Source of the DNA: Melastoma dodecandrum
Lineage: Eukaryota; Streptophyta; Magnoliopsida; Myrtales; Melastomataceae
DNA: 64,000 bases
Assembly: GCA_029817715.1 (NCBI GenBank)
Contig: JARUPY010000569.1
Coordinates: 144,301-208,300 of the forward strand
Direction of reading: 5' to 3'
The notes under the pieces were generated by a model. That model ran no database searches. It saw only the letters and a program-made list of their open reading frames with translations, and had not been told where the DNA came from. Positions 1 through 10,637 of the stretch are shown here, one piece after another. A program made the position numbers and the translations under genes. Each line of letters opens with the position of its first letter. The first letter of the stretch is position 1.

Positions 1-590
1 TTTATTTTTAATTTTATTTATTTATTTTATTTTACTTTATTAAATTATATTTTATAAAACAGGTTGTGACATAAAGACAATGCATGAAATCCCACTAAAT
101 CGCTTAAGTCATTGGGATATGCGCATCTCGTTTGTCTAATGTGGCTTACAGTTGGGTGTAGACTATTTTATAACCTATGGTTCATTGATGGATAGGACAT
201 AGGCTACGGTATATTACGGATAGGTCCCTTCCCCTGTCCTTCAAACAATTATTTAACTAAGGGGCAAAACTGACATTTCATAAAGGAAATCCTTTATTAG
301 GTTTTCCTTATATCTGGGTTAATCACCCTGACAGAAAAGACAGATCGTCAGTTTCTTTTATTTTGGCCTTCTCCATCGAGAGCAGCCGTACGGGAAGGAA
401 AAGGGGAAGAAGATCTATGCCGCCCAAGTTACAATCATCAGCTTTACAGTATGGCGAACGTGGCGAATACGGGTATGTTTTCTTTTCCCTTGATTTTTCT
501 CGGTGACTGTAAACCCGCGTAACCGATCCAGTCTTCCGCTATTTTTTTTTTCTTAGTTTGTTGTTTCTGTGATTGTGTGAATTTCTCACA
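1..590 (+). repeat. TE1 5' LTR, truncated by window start
   Basis: Matches 6026-6606 almost base for base, with small indels in the T-rich start and a few substitutions. It ends TTTCTCACA directly before the primer-binding site. Confidence 0.9.
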
Positions 591-592
591 TG

Positions 593-604
593 TGGTATCA
601 GAGC
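593..604 (+). other. TE1 primer-binding site (initiator tRNA-Met)
   Basis: TGGTATCAGAGC lies two bases after the LTR end. This is the standard copia primer site complementary to the 3' end of initiator tRNA-Met. Confidence 0.9.
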
Positions 605-832
605 GAATTACGCGGATCTACGATCCCGAGTAAAGAATTTTCAATTTCATATACTGAAATTGTGTTATTTGTTTGATTGAGAAAAAATAGGTGATGGCTA
701 GGGTTCTGGGAAACCTGATCAATCTGTCTTTTTATATAAAGATATATTTTTAATTAGGTTATTTTATTATTATTATTATATCTAATATTATTATTTATAA
801 TGATTATGTATAAAATATATATTATTATATAT

Positions 833-1071
833 GTCCAAGTGGGCCTTAGTCCAAAATGGGCAACAATATTAATAAAAAAAAAGCGTAGCCCAAGTGGGCC
901 GGGCCAAAATTGGCCTTTCTTAGCACAATTGGGCTGAGCCAGTTAAATAAAAAAAAAAGGGAAGCTTGGCCCGAGTGGGCTGAGCCAGTTAAATAATAAA
1001 AGAAAAAAAAAAAGCCTGGCCCAAGTGGGCCAGACTTTAAGGGAAGGAAGGCCTGACCCAAGTGTGTGAGG
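833..1071 (+). repeat. Five-copy palindromic GGCCCAAGTGGGCC array in the TE1 leader
   Basis: Copies or variants of the palindrome GGCCCAAGTGGGCC begin near 833, 888, 968, 1018 and 1055, separated by A-rich spacers and a GAGCCAGTTAAAT word that occurs twice. The open frame on the other strand is only a by-product of this repeat. Low-complexity A/T sequence with AAT repeats follows to about 1260. Confidence 0.75.
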
Positions 1072-1450
1072 CTTTATATTTATAGCCCCATGGACTGTGG
1101 ACTAACCGTCGGTCAGTCCGTACCGGCGACCGGCCGCCGGTGGTCAACCCCGGTCAACCATTGACCGGTAAAAAAATAATAATAATAATAATAAAATAAT
1201 AAAAAAAATAAAAAAAATGAAAATAAAAAAATTAATTAATAGTTAAATTAAAATTAAATAAATAAATTCTTGGGGTCATTAATATAGTTTGCACATATTG
1301 TAAAGTGTAGTATATGCAATCATTTTAATTCAGACTCGTTGAAGGAAATATAAAATCATATATATACAAGTAAAGAGTCACACTTCCAATCTTTTGGTAT
1401 GACGAACGTTATGAGCCTAGTGAGATTTGACCATGTTGTGCTATGAACGT

Positions 1451-4400
1451 TTGGTTGCCAAAGTGACCTGTTTATGGTGACAGTTGGTTCTTATTCTCTA
1501 TTAAGACATGCATTTATTTATTGAAGGAACATCATAATGTGCTGCAAGTGTTTTGCTACCAAAGTGGCTCGTTTGTACGTGACAGGTGATGGTTTCTTAA
1601 AGATGGCATGTATAAATTTCCACAAATTTTATTATAGCACATTGTGCTGTGTATGATTTCACCAAAGTGGATCATGCATGGTGACACGTGATCGGGTGTG
1701 GGAATTCTTTGATTCTGGATCATTGGATTAGACTATTTATTTCCCAAAGGAAATAAATTTGTCGAATCTGTTGTTTCTTTGTGATCCTTGTGGGAAGGTT
1801 TCCCTACTTTGTGTTTTCTCTACCCAAAGGGGAGTTGACATTGGAGTTTGAGGATTCTTCATAATTGATTGATCTAATTGATCGATCTTATACGGCTCAT
1901 GACACTTGATGGTTGCGTTACTTTTGTTCTATAGTTTCCTTCAATATGTGCAACAATGCTGCCACCATAAAAGTCTTAAGTGGTTCAAATTATAAGAGGT
2001 GGAAGCAGGACCTCGAGTTTGCTATGGGCTGCATCAATCAGGATATGGGTCTTACAATTGATGAACGCTTTTCTCCGAAACTACAAATGCAAGAAGATTT
2101 GCCTCCATTCCAAATAGCATCTTCACCTTATTCTCCAAGTCTATCATTCTTAATTCCTAGGAATCTCGCATACCCACATATCCTACTCACAAATAAGGGA
2201 CCTTTACCTCCTTCGAGCAACAGCTCATTCCTCCATCAAGCAGTTGGTGACCACCTCTCTAAAATTTGAAAATAATTCCATGATGCTTACTCTTCTGTGG
2301 AGAGATTTCATGTGATGGTGCTTTAAGGATCGGACCTACTTCTTGAATTGATCTGGGCACACACCATTTTTGGCTTATCTTAAATGGGACAGTAAATGCA
2401 ATGTCTTGGAGGATGTTCACATTGCAAACGATCAGTGTAAAAGAAAGTGTTTTTATATTATCTCTTTTGTTAAGATTTCATGAATTTGGATTTGACTTAG
2501 TTGATGATAATTTTCTTTAACAAAAAGAAAGAAAAGGGTAATATTTATTCTTATTAAACAAAGATTTCATAAAGTATATATATTATGGAAGCGTCGAAAT
2601 CTTGAGTATGAAAGAAAATATTTATTTTAGTTTCATGAGATTAAATATCTCATATGATGCTTTTTTATACTTTATAAATAAATAATAGTTGAAATTTCAT
2701 GAGGTCAGGTTTAAAACCAATCAAAGTTGTTTTGGTTTTGATCTAGTTGGCAATGCGAAAAGAATGACTTCTTGTGTGAATTACCCACGTGTGGGAGGTA
2801 ACACTAAATGAAAAATTATTAAATACATATAGAACAATGAACTAAATGTCATATTAACCAAATGATTCTTTTTGGTATATGAAAACTACTCACAAGATGG
2901 GTGAGTGCGACAAGACAACATGATATCAACTGAAATTGATGGATTGATGAGTATCGCACATGCAAGTCATATATGTATAGGGATGTCTTTAATTTTCAAT
3001 GAGATGAATTGAGTTTTATTTCATTACACTTTATTCTTGCCTGGAAAAGAGAGTATTTTATTATTAATGCTTTGTTTCTTCACAAATTGAATTACAAAAT
3101 CTTTGGAATAATCATGAACATGTGTGGTCATGAGATCTTATTTATTACTCAATTCGGTTATGGAAGGGTGTAACTGGTGAATAAAAATTTTGATAGTAAG
3201 GTTACTTATGGTTCATCTTTATGTTGATGAATTTTCTATGAAAGAAGAAAGAAATCAGGATTTTGGGATATATGGCAGAACATGATACTTGGATTATTCA
3301 ATATTAAAATAATTAGTTGGGCTTGCTTGGATTTTAGACCGGATGCTTTATACGATACATAGAAAAATTCAGATGATATCTTTTGTTATTGTTGAAAATA
3401 AAGTGTTTGCCTAAGTTCAACTGCAAGAATTAAATCCAAGTTAACTCTTACCATTCGAGCGAGCTATGACTAAATGATATGTTTATCGTATATAACGGAG
3501 AGAACAGTCTCTTTAGTGAGTATTATAAATTTAAGTCAACTTAGACAGCCTGGAAAAGTGATTGCTCGTGTTGGTGAACTTTTTCATGCATTAGAAGTGA
3601 GATGTATATATTGCATATTAGTATTTAATATATGTTAAACTCATACTCTCTTTAAGGCACAAAGAGCAAGAGAGTAGATAAATTATGTACATCAAATGTT
3701 CAATTTGAGACTGTTGTAAACTCTTTCATTAACCGTTGGTTTAAGTTGGCATACATTAAAATATGTTCGTATGCAAAATTATGTGAGCATGTGGTGTTTC
3801 GTCATACTTGTGTTGTAAGCGCTTGGCTGCCAATGTGACTCGTTTGCAGTGACTAGTGACGTGCTTCACGGGCATGTGCATTCAGGTGAGTTACTTTAGA
3901 TTTGTGCTCTGGTTGTTTGGCTGCCAAAGTGGCTCAGCTAGAGTGACAACTGAAGTTTTCTCACAATTGCGTGTGTTTTCAACGAGCGAGAAATCTCACA
4001 TTTGTTCTTTGTGTATTTGACCGCCAAAGTGGCTCGCTTAAAGTGACAAGTGGGATTATCTTTATCTTGTTGAAGGTATTTTGGAGATTGAGTGTACTGG
4101 TGTAGGGACCTTTCTGCCCAAAGATGTTTAGTTCTTACATTGGGTGCATTTCGAGTATTTCTGAGGAGATCAATTGTGTTGGTCTCTATTTGATAGTCGT
4201 AATACTATCAGTTGCTCAATAGTTCATGTATTGTTTTGTATATACAGTCTCTTTTAGTTAGCTTAAAATGATAAAGATTTAGAGGTCTCGAATTGACTTG
4301 TATAAGATGATAAATCTTAATGTGCACTTACATATCAACATGAATTTCTTAAGTATGTCATTTTGTTTGCTTGTGAGTTACATAAGGTCTTACGAGCATC

Positions 4401-4460
4401 CCGGAGTTGGGAGATTGCACATGATGATACGGGCGTTTGGTTGTCAAAGCGACTCGCTTG
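1451..4460 (+). repeat. Seven dispersed copies of a ~33-bp motif inside TE1
   Basis: A motif close to TTGGCTGCCAAAGTGGCTCG, then 5-8 variable bases, then GTGACA, occurs near 1451, 1551, 1655, 3823, 3916, 4016 and 4436. The copies form two clusters, before the gag fragment and in the middle of the element. Spacing is about 100 bp within clusters. They are not in tandem and do not share a reading frame. Function unknown. Confidence 0.75.
1913..2269 (+). pseudogene. TE1 gag fragment (copia N-terminal gag)
   Basis: About 118 codons are open. Residues ~20-50, with the core LSGSNYKRWKQDLEFAMG, resemble the start of copia Gag (the UBN2/DUF4219-type N-terminal region, where a short G-SNY-W signature precedes a helical domain). 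The remainder does not look like Gag and ends at a stop. There is no zinc knuckle, protease or integrase downstream, so this is a remnant. The real gag start may be the second ATG, before CNNAATIK. Confidence 0.6.
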
Positions 4461-4943
4461 TTGAGATCCGTGGAGTCGCTTATGTGATACGTGTTGTGGT
4501 GTTTGTAACATCTGTTTAGAGCTTGATGGTAACACAATCAAAGATTGAATGCCTTGAGTAATCATGTTTTAATAAACTTGTGGGAGATCTTAAATTTATG
4601 ATGATATATTATTTCAGTGGGAGCTCCTCAACTTAATCATCTAATTGTTTTTATTAGTAGGAGTTATTGTTGACGCTCATTAGAGCATTATCCAACATTA
4701 GATTTTCTTGATATTGTGTTGGACGTTGAGGCTTCTTACGTACACCACTCTCGTTAATTGAATCATCATTTTAAAAGGTCGAGTGGTGGCGTTTTGAAAC
4801 TACCGCAGTCGAGATAAATTTGAATAATTATGCTAATTACTATGATATTAGTACGGTATCGACTGATTTCTAACCAAGAGGAATATCACGTGGAGCCTAA
4901 CGAGCCCTTATTGTTATTCTACGTGGCATGTTTTTATTTGCTT

Positions 4944-5660
4944 GGTTAGTGGGAGCCTTATATCTATGTCTTGATTGAAAGACATTTTTATGAACTGTCA
5001 GCACATGTTTGATATATGTATTTGTTTATTTTGACGATCATCAATTACTGTTGTTTTGGTTATGTACCATAGTTAAAAAAAAAACTCAAGATCCGGTGTT
5101 TATCTTGAGCGTGATGGTTATGTCAAGTTTGATTGTCTTTTATGACAACATAAAGACTCTTGCGAGATTCATGTTTTGACACATACAGAGGAGTAGTGCT
5201 AGGTTTATTTCATCCGACTTCTTTGAAAGCATAAAGTTAACGGATGGTTTATCTGATTTCACCGAGATATAAGGTTACAGAGTCGATGTTAGCAGATCCA
5301 CTTACTAAAGGACTTAGACCCGTAGCTTTTAAGAAACATGTTGTAGACATGGGTATCTTAGAGTCCTTTGATGTTTTTGGTTAGTGGGAACTTATGATAC
5401 TTTTGGTTGTATTCGACATTTATTTTATGAACTTTCAGTGTTTTGTTGGATATTGAGTATCTTCTAATCGACATTATATATATATTTTGCATGCATGCAA
5501 TTACTTTTATATCTTGTGCACATGACAGTTATTAAAGAAAATCTTGAGACTTGGTGCTTAGTCTCAAGTAGGACGATATTGTCACTAAAGTTTGTCTCTG
5601 GTAAAGCACCGTAAATTTTGCGCGCATTAAAGTTTATGAGACATATAAAGGAGCATCATT
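4944..5660 (+). repeat. Diverged direct duplication of the post-pol segment in TE1
   Basis: 4944-5210 and 5382-5650 share an ordered series of words: TTGGTTAGTGGGA, TTTATGAACT-TCAG, a TCTTGAG-clause with TGGTGTT/TGGTGCTT, and GACACATACAGAGGAG / GACATATAAAGGAG. The RNase H end lies between the copies, so the segment after pol was duplicated and then diverged. Confidence 0.5.
5274..5384 (+). pseudogene. TE1 RNase H C-terminus remnant
   Basis: The frame from 5274 runs 36 codons to TAG at 5382 and contains LADPLTKGLRP followed by FKKHVVDMGI, the hallmark end of copia RNase H. The rest of pol is absent or unrecognisable upstream, consistent with a large internal loss. Confidence 0.8.
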
Positions 5661-5973
5661 TGCTCAAAGGTCTTTCTGGCTCGTTATGGGCGTAAGGTCA
5701 CGGAAAGATTATGACCGACTGAATTAGCATCAAATTTAATCACATAAGGGATGCTAATTCGGCTACACTGGCACATTGACCCGTGACGGCTTGATTGTTT
5801 AGTGTCGTGATTATGGTTGTCTTGTATCATTGAGTGATGCTCTGACGGTCATAGTTCGATGCTGGATAATTTAGTTGGTCGGGGTAGTTTGAGATGTTGT
5901 CTTTATATTGGCCATACAGATGTCACAGCGTGAGAGTCATTTTCTAAAATATTTTTCGGGTATAATTTATGTT

Positions 5974-5988
5974 GCCCAAGTGGGAGAA
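5974..5988 (+). other. TE1 polypurine tract
   Basis: GCCCAAGTGGGAGAA abuts the 3' LTR start (TGTTAGAAA at 5989). AAGTGGGAGA is a common plus-strand priming tract in plant copia elements; the element at 10638-18869 uses the same tract. Confidence 0.8.
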
Positions 5989-6606
5989 TGTTAGAAATTT
6001 CTGATTTTTGGGCTTCCATTAATTGTTTATTTTTAATTTTATTTTATTTATTTTATTTTACTTTATTAAATTATATTTTATAAAACAACATAAAGACAAT
6101 GCATGAAATCCCACTAAATCGCTTAAGTCATTGGGATATGCGCATCTCGTTTGTCTAATGTGGCTTACGGTTAGGTGTAGACTATTTTATAACCTATGGT
6201 CCATTGATGGATAGGACATAGGCTACGGTATATTACGGATAGGTCCCTTCCCCTGTCCTTCAAACAATTATTTAACTAAGGGGCAAAACTGACATTTCAT
6301 AAAGGAAATCCTTTATTAGGTTTTCCTTATATCTGGGTTAATCACCCTGACAGAAAAGACAGATCGTCAGTTTCTTTTATTTTGGCCTCCTCCATCGAGA
6401 GCAGCCGTACGGGAAGGAAAAGGGGAAGAAGATCTATGCCGCCCAAGTTACAATCATCAGCTTTACAGTATGGCGAACGTGGCGAATACGGGTATGTTTT
6501 CTTTTCCCTTGATCTTTCTCGGTGACTGTAAACCCGCGTAACCGATCCAGTCTTCCGCTGTTTTTTTTTTGGTTTGTTGTTTCTGTGATTGTGTGAATTT
6601 CTCACA
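5989..6606 (+). repeat. TE1 3' LTR (618 bp)
   Basis: Begins TGTTAGAAATTTCTGA, ends GAATTTCTCACA, and matches 1-590. The next five bases are AGAAA; if that is the target duplication, AGAAA should also lie just left of this window. Confidence 0.9.
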
Positions 6607-6840
6607 AGAAACGCTCATATCCAGGTTTCCAGAAAGATCCAGCAAGGACAGATTCAATAGCCTCATCATTTCAGGCATGATGTTGCCAGAAAAGTCACTT
6701 GAAGAGAGGTTCAGCCTCACCCACCTCGTGAGACGCCCCACTGTGGTAGGAATCTGAGACTTATTGAATGAATTTCTTGCGAGATTGAGCACCCGGAGGT
6801 GGATGAGTTCGAAGATGCTTGCTTCAGAGTCTATTATCAT
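6607..6840 (-). pseudogene. Receptor-like protein LRR fragment interrupted by TE1
   Basis: About 77 codons on the minus strand encode plant extracellular LRRs: HLRVLNLARNSFNKSQIP, then a GRLTRWVRLNLSSSDFSG repeat and LLNLSLLDLSGN. The LxxLNLAxNxFxxSQIP style is typical of the N-terminal LRRs of Cf/Ve-type receptor-like proteins, which sit in the plasma membrane and sense apoplastic ligands. The reading runs straight into the TE1 LTR at 6606. Signal peptide, remaining LRRs and membrane anchor are not present; any further part would lie left of the window. Confidence 0.72.
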
Positions 6841-8080
6841 TCATACAATTATCGATTAATATGAATATTATGATAACTAACGCTTATTTCCTTGTTTATT
6901 CAAGAGAAACACATCGACGATGCGGTGGATTTATTTAGAACACCGGCACATCATTCGGTTATTTCGACATGGACGCACCAAGTAATTATTTTCCGACGTT
7001 CAAGGATAAATCTTAATGGGCTTAAATGCCTCATGTAAGTTTCATTCCGACTTACTTGGTCTATTGTAATTGGATTACATGTTTCCATAAGAAAGTTCGA
7101 AGCACACTTATATTTTATTTTGCATGTACAATGAGCACGTAATTTCGGAGGGATCGACACCGAAGTTTCGAAGACTTACTCGAAGGCCCGTGTATCAAAC
7201 CGCGTGGATCTACCACGGCTTTAAACACTATCGGTCCAAAAACTTAAAGCGGCCCCTACCTTCATTCAAGGTACAAACGGGAGGTGCGGGCTTCCCCGAA
7301 TCAATTTTTAAACCCACTTGTAACGGACTGCAGGCCTAAATGTATAGGCTCGCATTTACCGCCCATCCCCGTCCCTCTGATCTCAATACTTGTTTGTGAT
7401 TGCTCGTATGATTTGGGCTTTAGGATTTACATCGTATACTGGATTTTAATCAAACAAACCTAAATTCGGGTCCAATACCCGTAAAACGTCGATACGAGTC
7501 CGGCCTAACTCTCGAATCGGGTCCAACACCCATAAAACGTCGATACGAGTCCGGCCTAACTCTCGAATCGGATCCCACACCCGTTAATAAAAAGCAAACC
7601 TTTTTTGGACAATCGCCACATTTTTCGCATGCTTAGAATGTAAGAGTTAGTAAATAGGAATCCCCAAACCCTACTCTGATTTTTCCGATTTAAAACAAAC
7701 ATCTAAAAAAATTAAGTTGGTGGCGACTCCGAATAGTTTACCTATATTAAACAACATTTTTTTATGGAGCCGTTTGGGATGGGTAATGGCGACACGAGCC
7801 GTTCCCCAAGTCCTCCCTAAAATTCACGAACGAGGCCTTAACGCAGCCTTTCGCCCATCGTCTTCAGGGAACTAGAGACGATTGACAAAATGTCCCGCAG
7901 GCCCATTCGGGAACAAAGGGATGGCCCAACTCGATTCCCTTCCACAGCGTCCGGCGCTCGAGTCGTGACGTTGACATGATTGGGCCTCGAGGGAGCGGAT
8001 CCGAATCCTCGGTCGTCCGAACCGCCGCTTACATGCTAGGCCGGAGGGCGCGTAAAGATAACTGCGTAGAGTCATCTATC
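6841..8080 (+). repeat. Dispersed repeat copy A (gypsy-LTR-like)
   Basis: From about 6890 this matches, in inverted orientation and at roughly 70%, the block at 36106-36990 (copy B). Shared landmarks in order: CGGGAGGTGCGGGC, TGTAACGG, CCCGTAAAAC, TGTAAGAGTTAGTAA, GGTGGCGACTC, GGAGCCGTTTGGGATGGGTAA, ACGAGCC and CTCCGGCCTAG. Shorter copies C (32352, minus) and D (47050, plus) carry the same core. TGGCGACTCC recalls the tRNA-Arg primer site of Tat/Ogre gypsy elements, but the following bases differ, so the class is inference. It is GC-richer than its surroundings. The frames within are not gene-like. Confidence 0.65.
7467..7580 (+). repeat. 51-bp tandem repeat, about 2.3 units
   Basis: Units starting at 7467, 7518 and 7569 (truncated) each begin CGGGTCCAA-ACCC and contain AAAACGTCGATACGAGTCCG. 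A related but more irregular array lies in copy B near 36575-36660. Confidence 0.8.
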
Positions 8081-8311
8081 CATGTTGTTTACTGATCTCT
8101 CTAAATTAAATGAATCAAACTAATAAAACAAATTTACACTTCCCATGATTAATTGGACATCCACAGCTCGTCATGCCAATAGCCACAATTTTAGCTGGGC
8201 TCCCAGACGCTATTGTTGACATGGAAACCCCCGGCCACGCAAACTAACGTAATTTGCCGTGCAGATGCAGTGATCCCTCGATGTGAAAGCCATTTCGGAC
8301 AGTAAGTATTC

Positions 8312-9030
8312 TTAACCAATAAAGAGTCTTAAAATGCTTCCCCTGATGAGTAACTCACCCGGTTGCCCCTCGTTTGAATTCAACACGACAACACTGTGGA
8401 AAGCATGCCATTGGAAAAGATTCCCGGCTTCATCCCCGTTTAGCAAGCTCATCTCATATACATGCTGAACCCAATCCCAAGGTAACATGCACCTATCGCT
8501 TGTGGTGATGATAATCCTGCTCTGCTTACCAAACCAAATAAGATCTCCCGCCAGTGAATCAAACTGATCATACTTATCTACATCATCGAGTAGGACAAGG
8601 ACCGCTTTACTGCCTAGTCTTGCATTGATCAGAACCTTTCCCTCATCAACCCTCAACAAGATCAGCTCTTGATCTAACAACTTGCGCAGAAGCTTTTTCT
8701 GCAGAAGAGCGAGACCATTCAAGGCCCCTGATTCCTCCTGCATATTGGGGAGAGAGCACCAATCGTCAAACTTGAGGAAATGTTCCTACAAAATTGCCTT
8801 GGATAGAGTTGTCTTCCCCACGCCACCTTAGCCCTAAGGTTCCTAACATTGAGGCATGTGGACTTACATTTAGTTAAGGCTTAACGTCCTCGAGCCGAGT
8901 GGTCATACCAACAGGATTCTCAGCAACCTCCAAAGGCACATGATTTAATATCTTCAAAACATTTGCCACAACTTTTCTGATGAGACTATAACACCATCAT
9001 CGTAGCATCCTGAGTAAGTTTGAGGATTGG
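8312..9030 (-). pseudogene. TIR-NBS-LRR NB-ARC pseudogene fragment
   Basis: TNLs are intracellular immune receptors whose NB-ARC domain switches between ADP and ATP. Read right to left there is an intron-3'-like TTTCAG near 9045, a linker (LNHVPLEVAENPVGM), a P-loop GGVGKTTLSKAI (~8790-8828), a segment matching the TNL RNBS-A region (LPNMQEESGALNGL), kinase-2 KAVLVLLDDVD and RNBS-B FGKQSRIIITTSD. Lesions: a TAA in the linker, a frameshift just before the P-loop, and a TAG after it, so only the 143-codon piece 8312-8743 is open. The reading drifts off the family after GDEAGNLFQWHAF. TIR exon, GLPL, MHD and LRRs are absent. Confidence 0.8.
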
Positions 9031-9174
9031 TCACTACGCCCTATCTGCATTCTGCTGACCTGAAATCAACATCAAGAAAATAGTGTTACCCTTGCTTGAA
9101 AATGAGAAATTAAAAAAAAAGGATTCCAGAAAAGAAAAACTTATCAGGATGCACAAGTTGACACGAGGAAAATA

Positions 9175-10386
9175 TCAGACAGATCTCAATCCTCCATTCC
9201 TCATCGGCTTCAAGGTAACCAGACATCGGTGGTAAGGGTGGACTGGATGATACAACCCTGATAAAAATTGGGATTGATCTACTCTCCACAACAACTGCAT
9301 CCTCTCGGTCCCAAAATGGTAGCATAACAATGTGCTAGCGGTTCCCACAAAGACAGCATCCGCATTCAGTTGAATCCCACATGGAGCAATCCATAGTTGT
9401 CGCCAAATTGGTGCACCAAAGAGTCGTGATATCGGAATGTTTAACTGCGTGGTATCCACATTATGCTTTAGGATCCATTTATCCTCCTGAAGAACCAAAA
9501 ATTTCATGGCATATCCTCTGCTATTGCTATAACAGAGACGTCCCACGGACCGTCCAATACATCCCGTGTTTCTGTCCGTTTCTGTGATGTCAGGAGCATT
9601 GATGATGTCAATGCTGGGTCCTTCCAGATCAACCATTAAAATCTTTTGAGTTAGCGACAGTTGGTATAACACCTCGTACCAGAAAGCGGACTGTTTAGAA
9701 AACCTAAATTTCTGACTAGGCATGTCAATGTGGAGCGAATGATGCGACCACATTCCCGAACTCGAAGAGAATATTTCCAGTTCCACATATGCACGTTCCG
9801 AGTTTGGATATCCAAATTGGATGACTATGTAGTCCGTCGAGACAGATGGATGAAAAGCAAGAGAAGGGACAATGGAAGATTTGAAAGCATATATAGTACG
9901 GTCGTGAGGAAGTTGGCAGCAGGCTCTTGGAAGTGAGACGCACTGCCTGGTCACGGGGTTGCAGACATACTACTGGAAAGGTGAAGGCCCGTCGGCCAAC
10001 AAAAGCAAACTGTTGTTTGTCTCCTCTCCGATCATGCATTCACTGCTGTCCTCGCTCGTATCGCCTCCTGGTGTTATGGGAGCAAAACCCATAATATGCA
10101 AATCAATGCTAAAGGCCACGTCCTTCAGGGCCAAAGTCCACTCTTCATGCGATGATAACATACTGAGAGGCTGTCCAGGGGAGCTCTCCCATGCCCGAGC
10201 TACCCGGCGAAAGTGCACACCACATATGCAACCATTCTTAAATAGCCCGGGCGTGCAGACATCAGAGATGAAGCCATGCAATAACTTCGAGACGCACTTC
10301 GCCCTGAAAAGCTCCTTCTCCGGGAGACAGAACAAGACATTAGCAAGCGTATCGGGGCATAATTTCACGAAAAAATCCATTTCCAT
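9175..10386 (-). pseudogene. F-box protein gene with a single internal stop codon
   Basis: A single reading frame of 404 codons starts at ATG 10386. Residues ~8-45 (LCPDTLANVLFCLPEKELFR, then AKCVSKLLHGFISD) form an F-box, the Skp1-binding module of SCF ubiquitin ligases. The rest matches the F-box-associated domain (YVCNPVTRQCVSLPR, then a beta-propeller-like C-terminus). An in-frame TAG at 9970-9972 (codon 139) follows LLLLADGPSPFQ exactly where relatives continue into the YVCNP motif. No frameshift is present, so this is a recent nonsense allele, a readthrough, or a sequencing error. The copia element 10638-18869 lies 252 bp upstream of the start and has probably displaced the promoter. 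Confidence 0.75.
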
Positions 10387-10637
10387 GGCTACCCGGGTTC
10401 TAAATTACTGACTTTCCACAAAATACGAAGGATTACGGTCCAGGACGATTGGACCCTGAGGCTGCAACGCAGTCTTAAGCCTACAAGTGTCAGGGTCGGT
10501 TGAAATAAGAAACAAACCAACCCAAAATCCCCCCGGACCCAAAATCCGAAAAGGAAACGGAGGGATGCTTTACGACCTTAGAAAGCAATGAAAGCTTTGG
10601 TGAATCTCCGAAAACAGAGCATTGTGAACAGATGAAG
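10387..10637 (-). other. F-box gene 5' flank, cut by TE2 insertion
   Basis: About 250 bp of unique sequence between the F-box start and the TE2 target site. Its natural continuation is 18875 onward, on the far side of TE2. No TATA box could be assigned with confidence. Confidence 0.5.
10633..10637. repeat. TE2 target-site duplication, left copy (TGAAG)
   Basis: TGAAG abuts the LTR at 10638 and is repeated at 18870-18874. Confidence 0.9.

Larger units (their letters stand above)
1..6606 (+). mobile_element. LTR retrotransposon, copia-like, largely non-coding (TE1)
   Basis: Two near-identical blocks (1-590 and 5989-6606) bound a 5.4-kb interior. The right copy starts TGTTAGAAA and ends TTTCTCACA, giving imperfect inverted termini. 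A primer-binding site follows the left copy and a purine tract precedes the right one, so the element reads on the plus strand. The window begins roughly 37 bp inside the 5' LTR, so the left target duplication cannot be seen. The interior keeps only a gag fragment and the end of an RNase H; nothing between them is open. High LTR similarity implies a recent insertion mobilised in trans, or LTR homogenisation. Confidence 0.88.

Noticed and set aside
846..1061. 71-codon minus-strand frame
   Set aside because: It is the translation of the GGCCCAAGTGGGCC palindrome array in the TE1 leader, with no protein-like composition.
7124..8075. Frames of 67-71 codons in repeat copy A
   Set aside because: Not preserved in the homologous copy B, and the region is shared repeat sequence.
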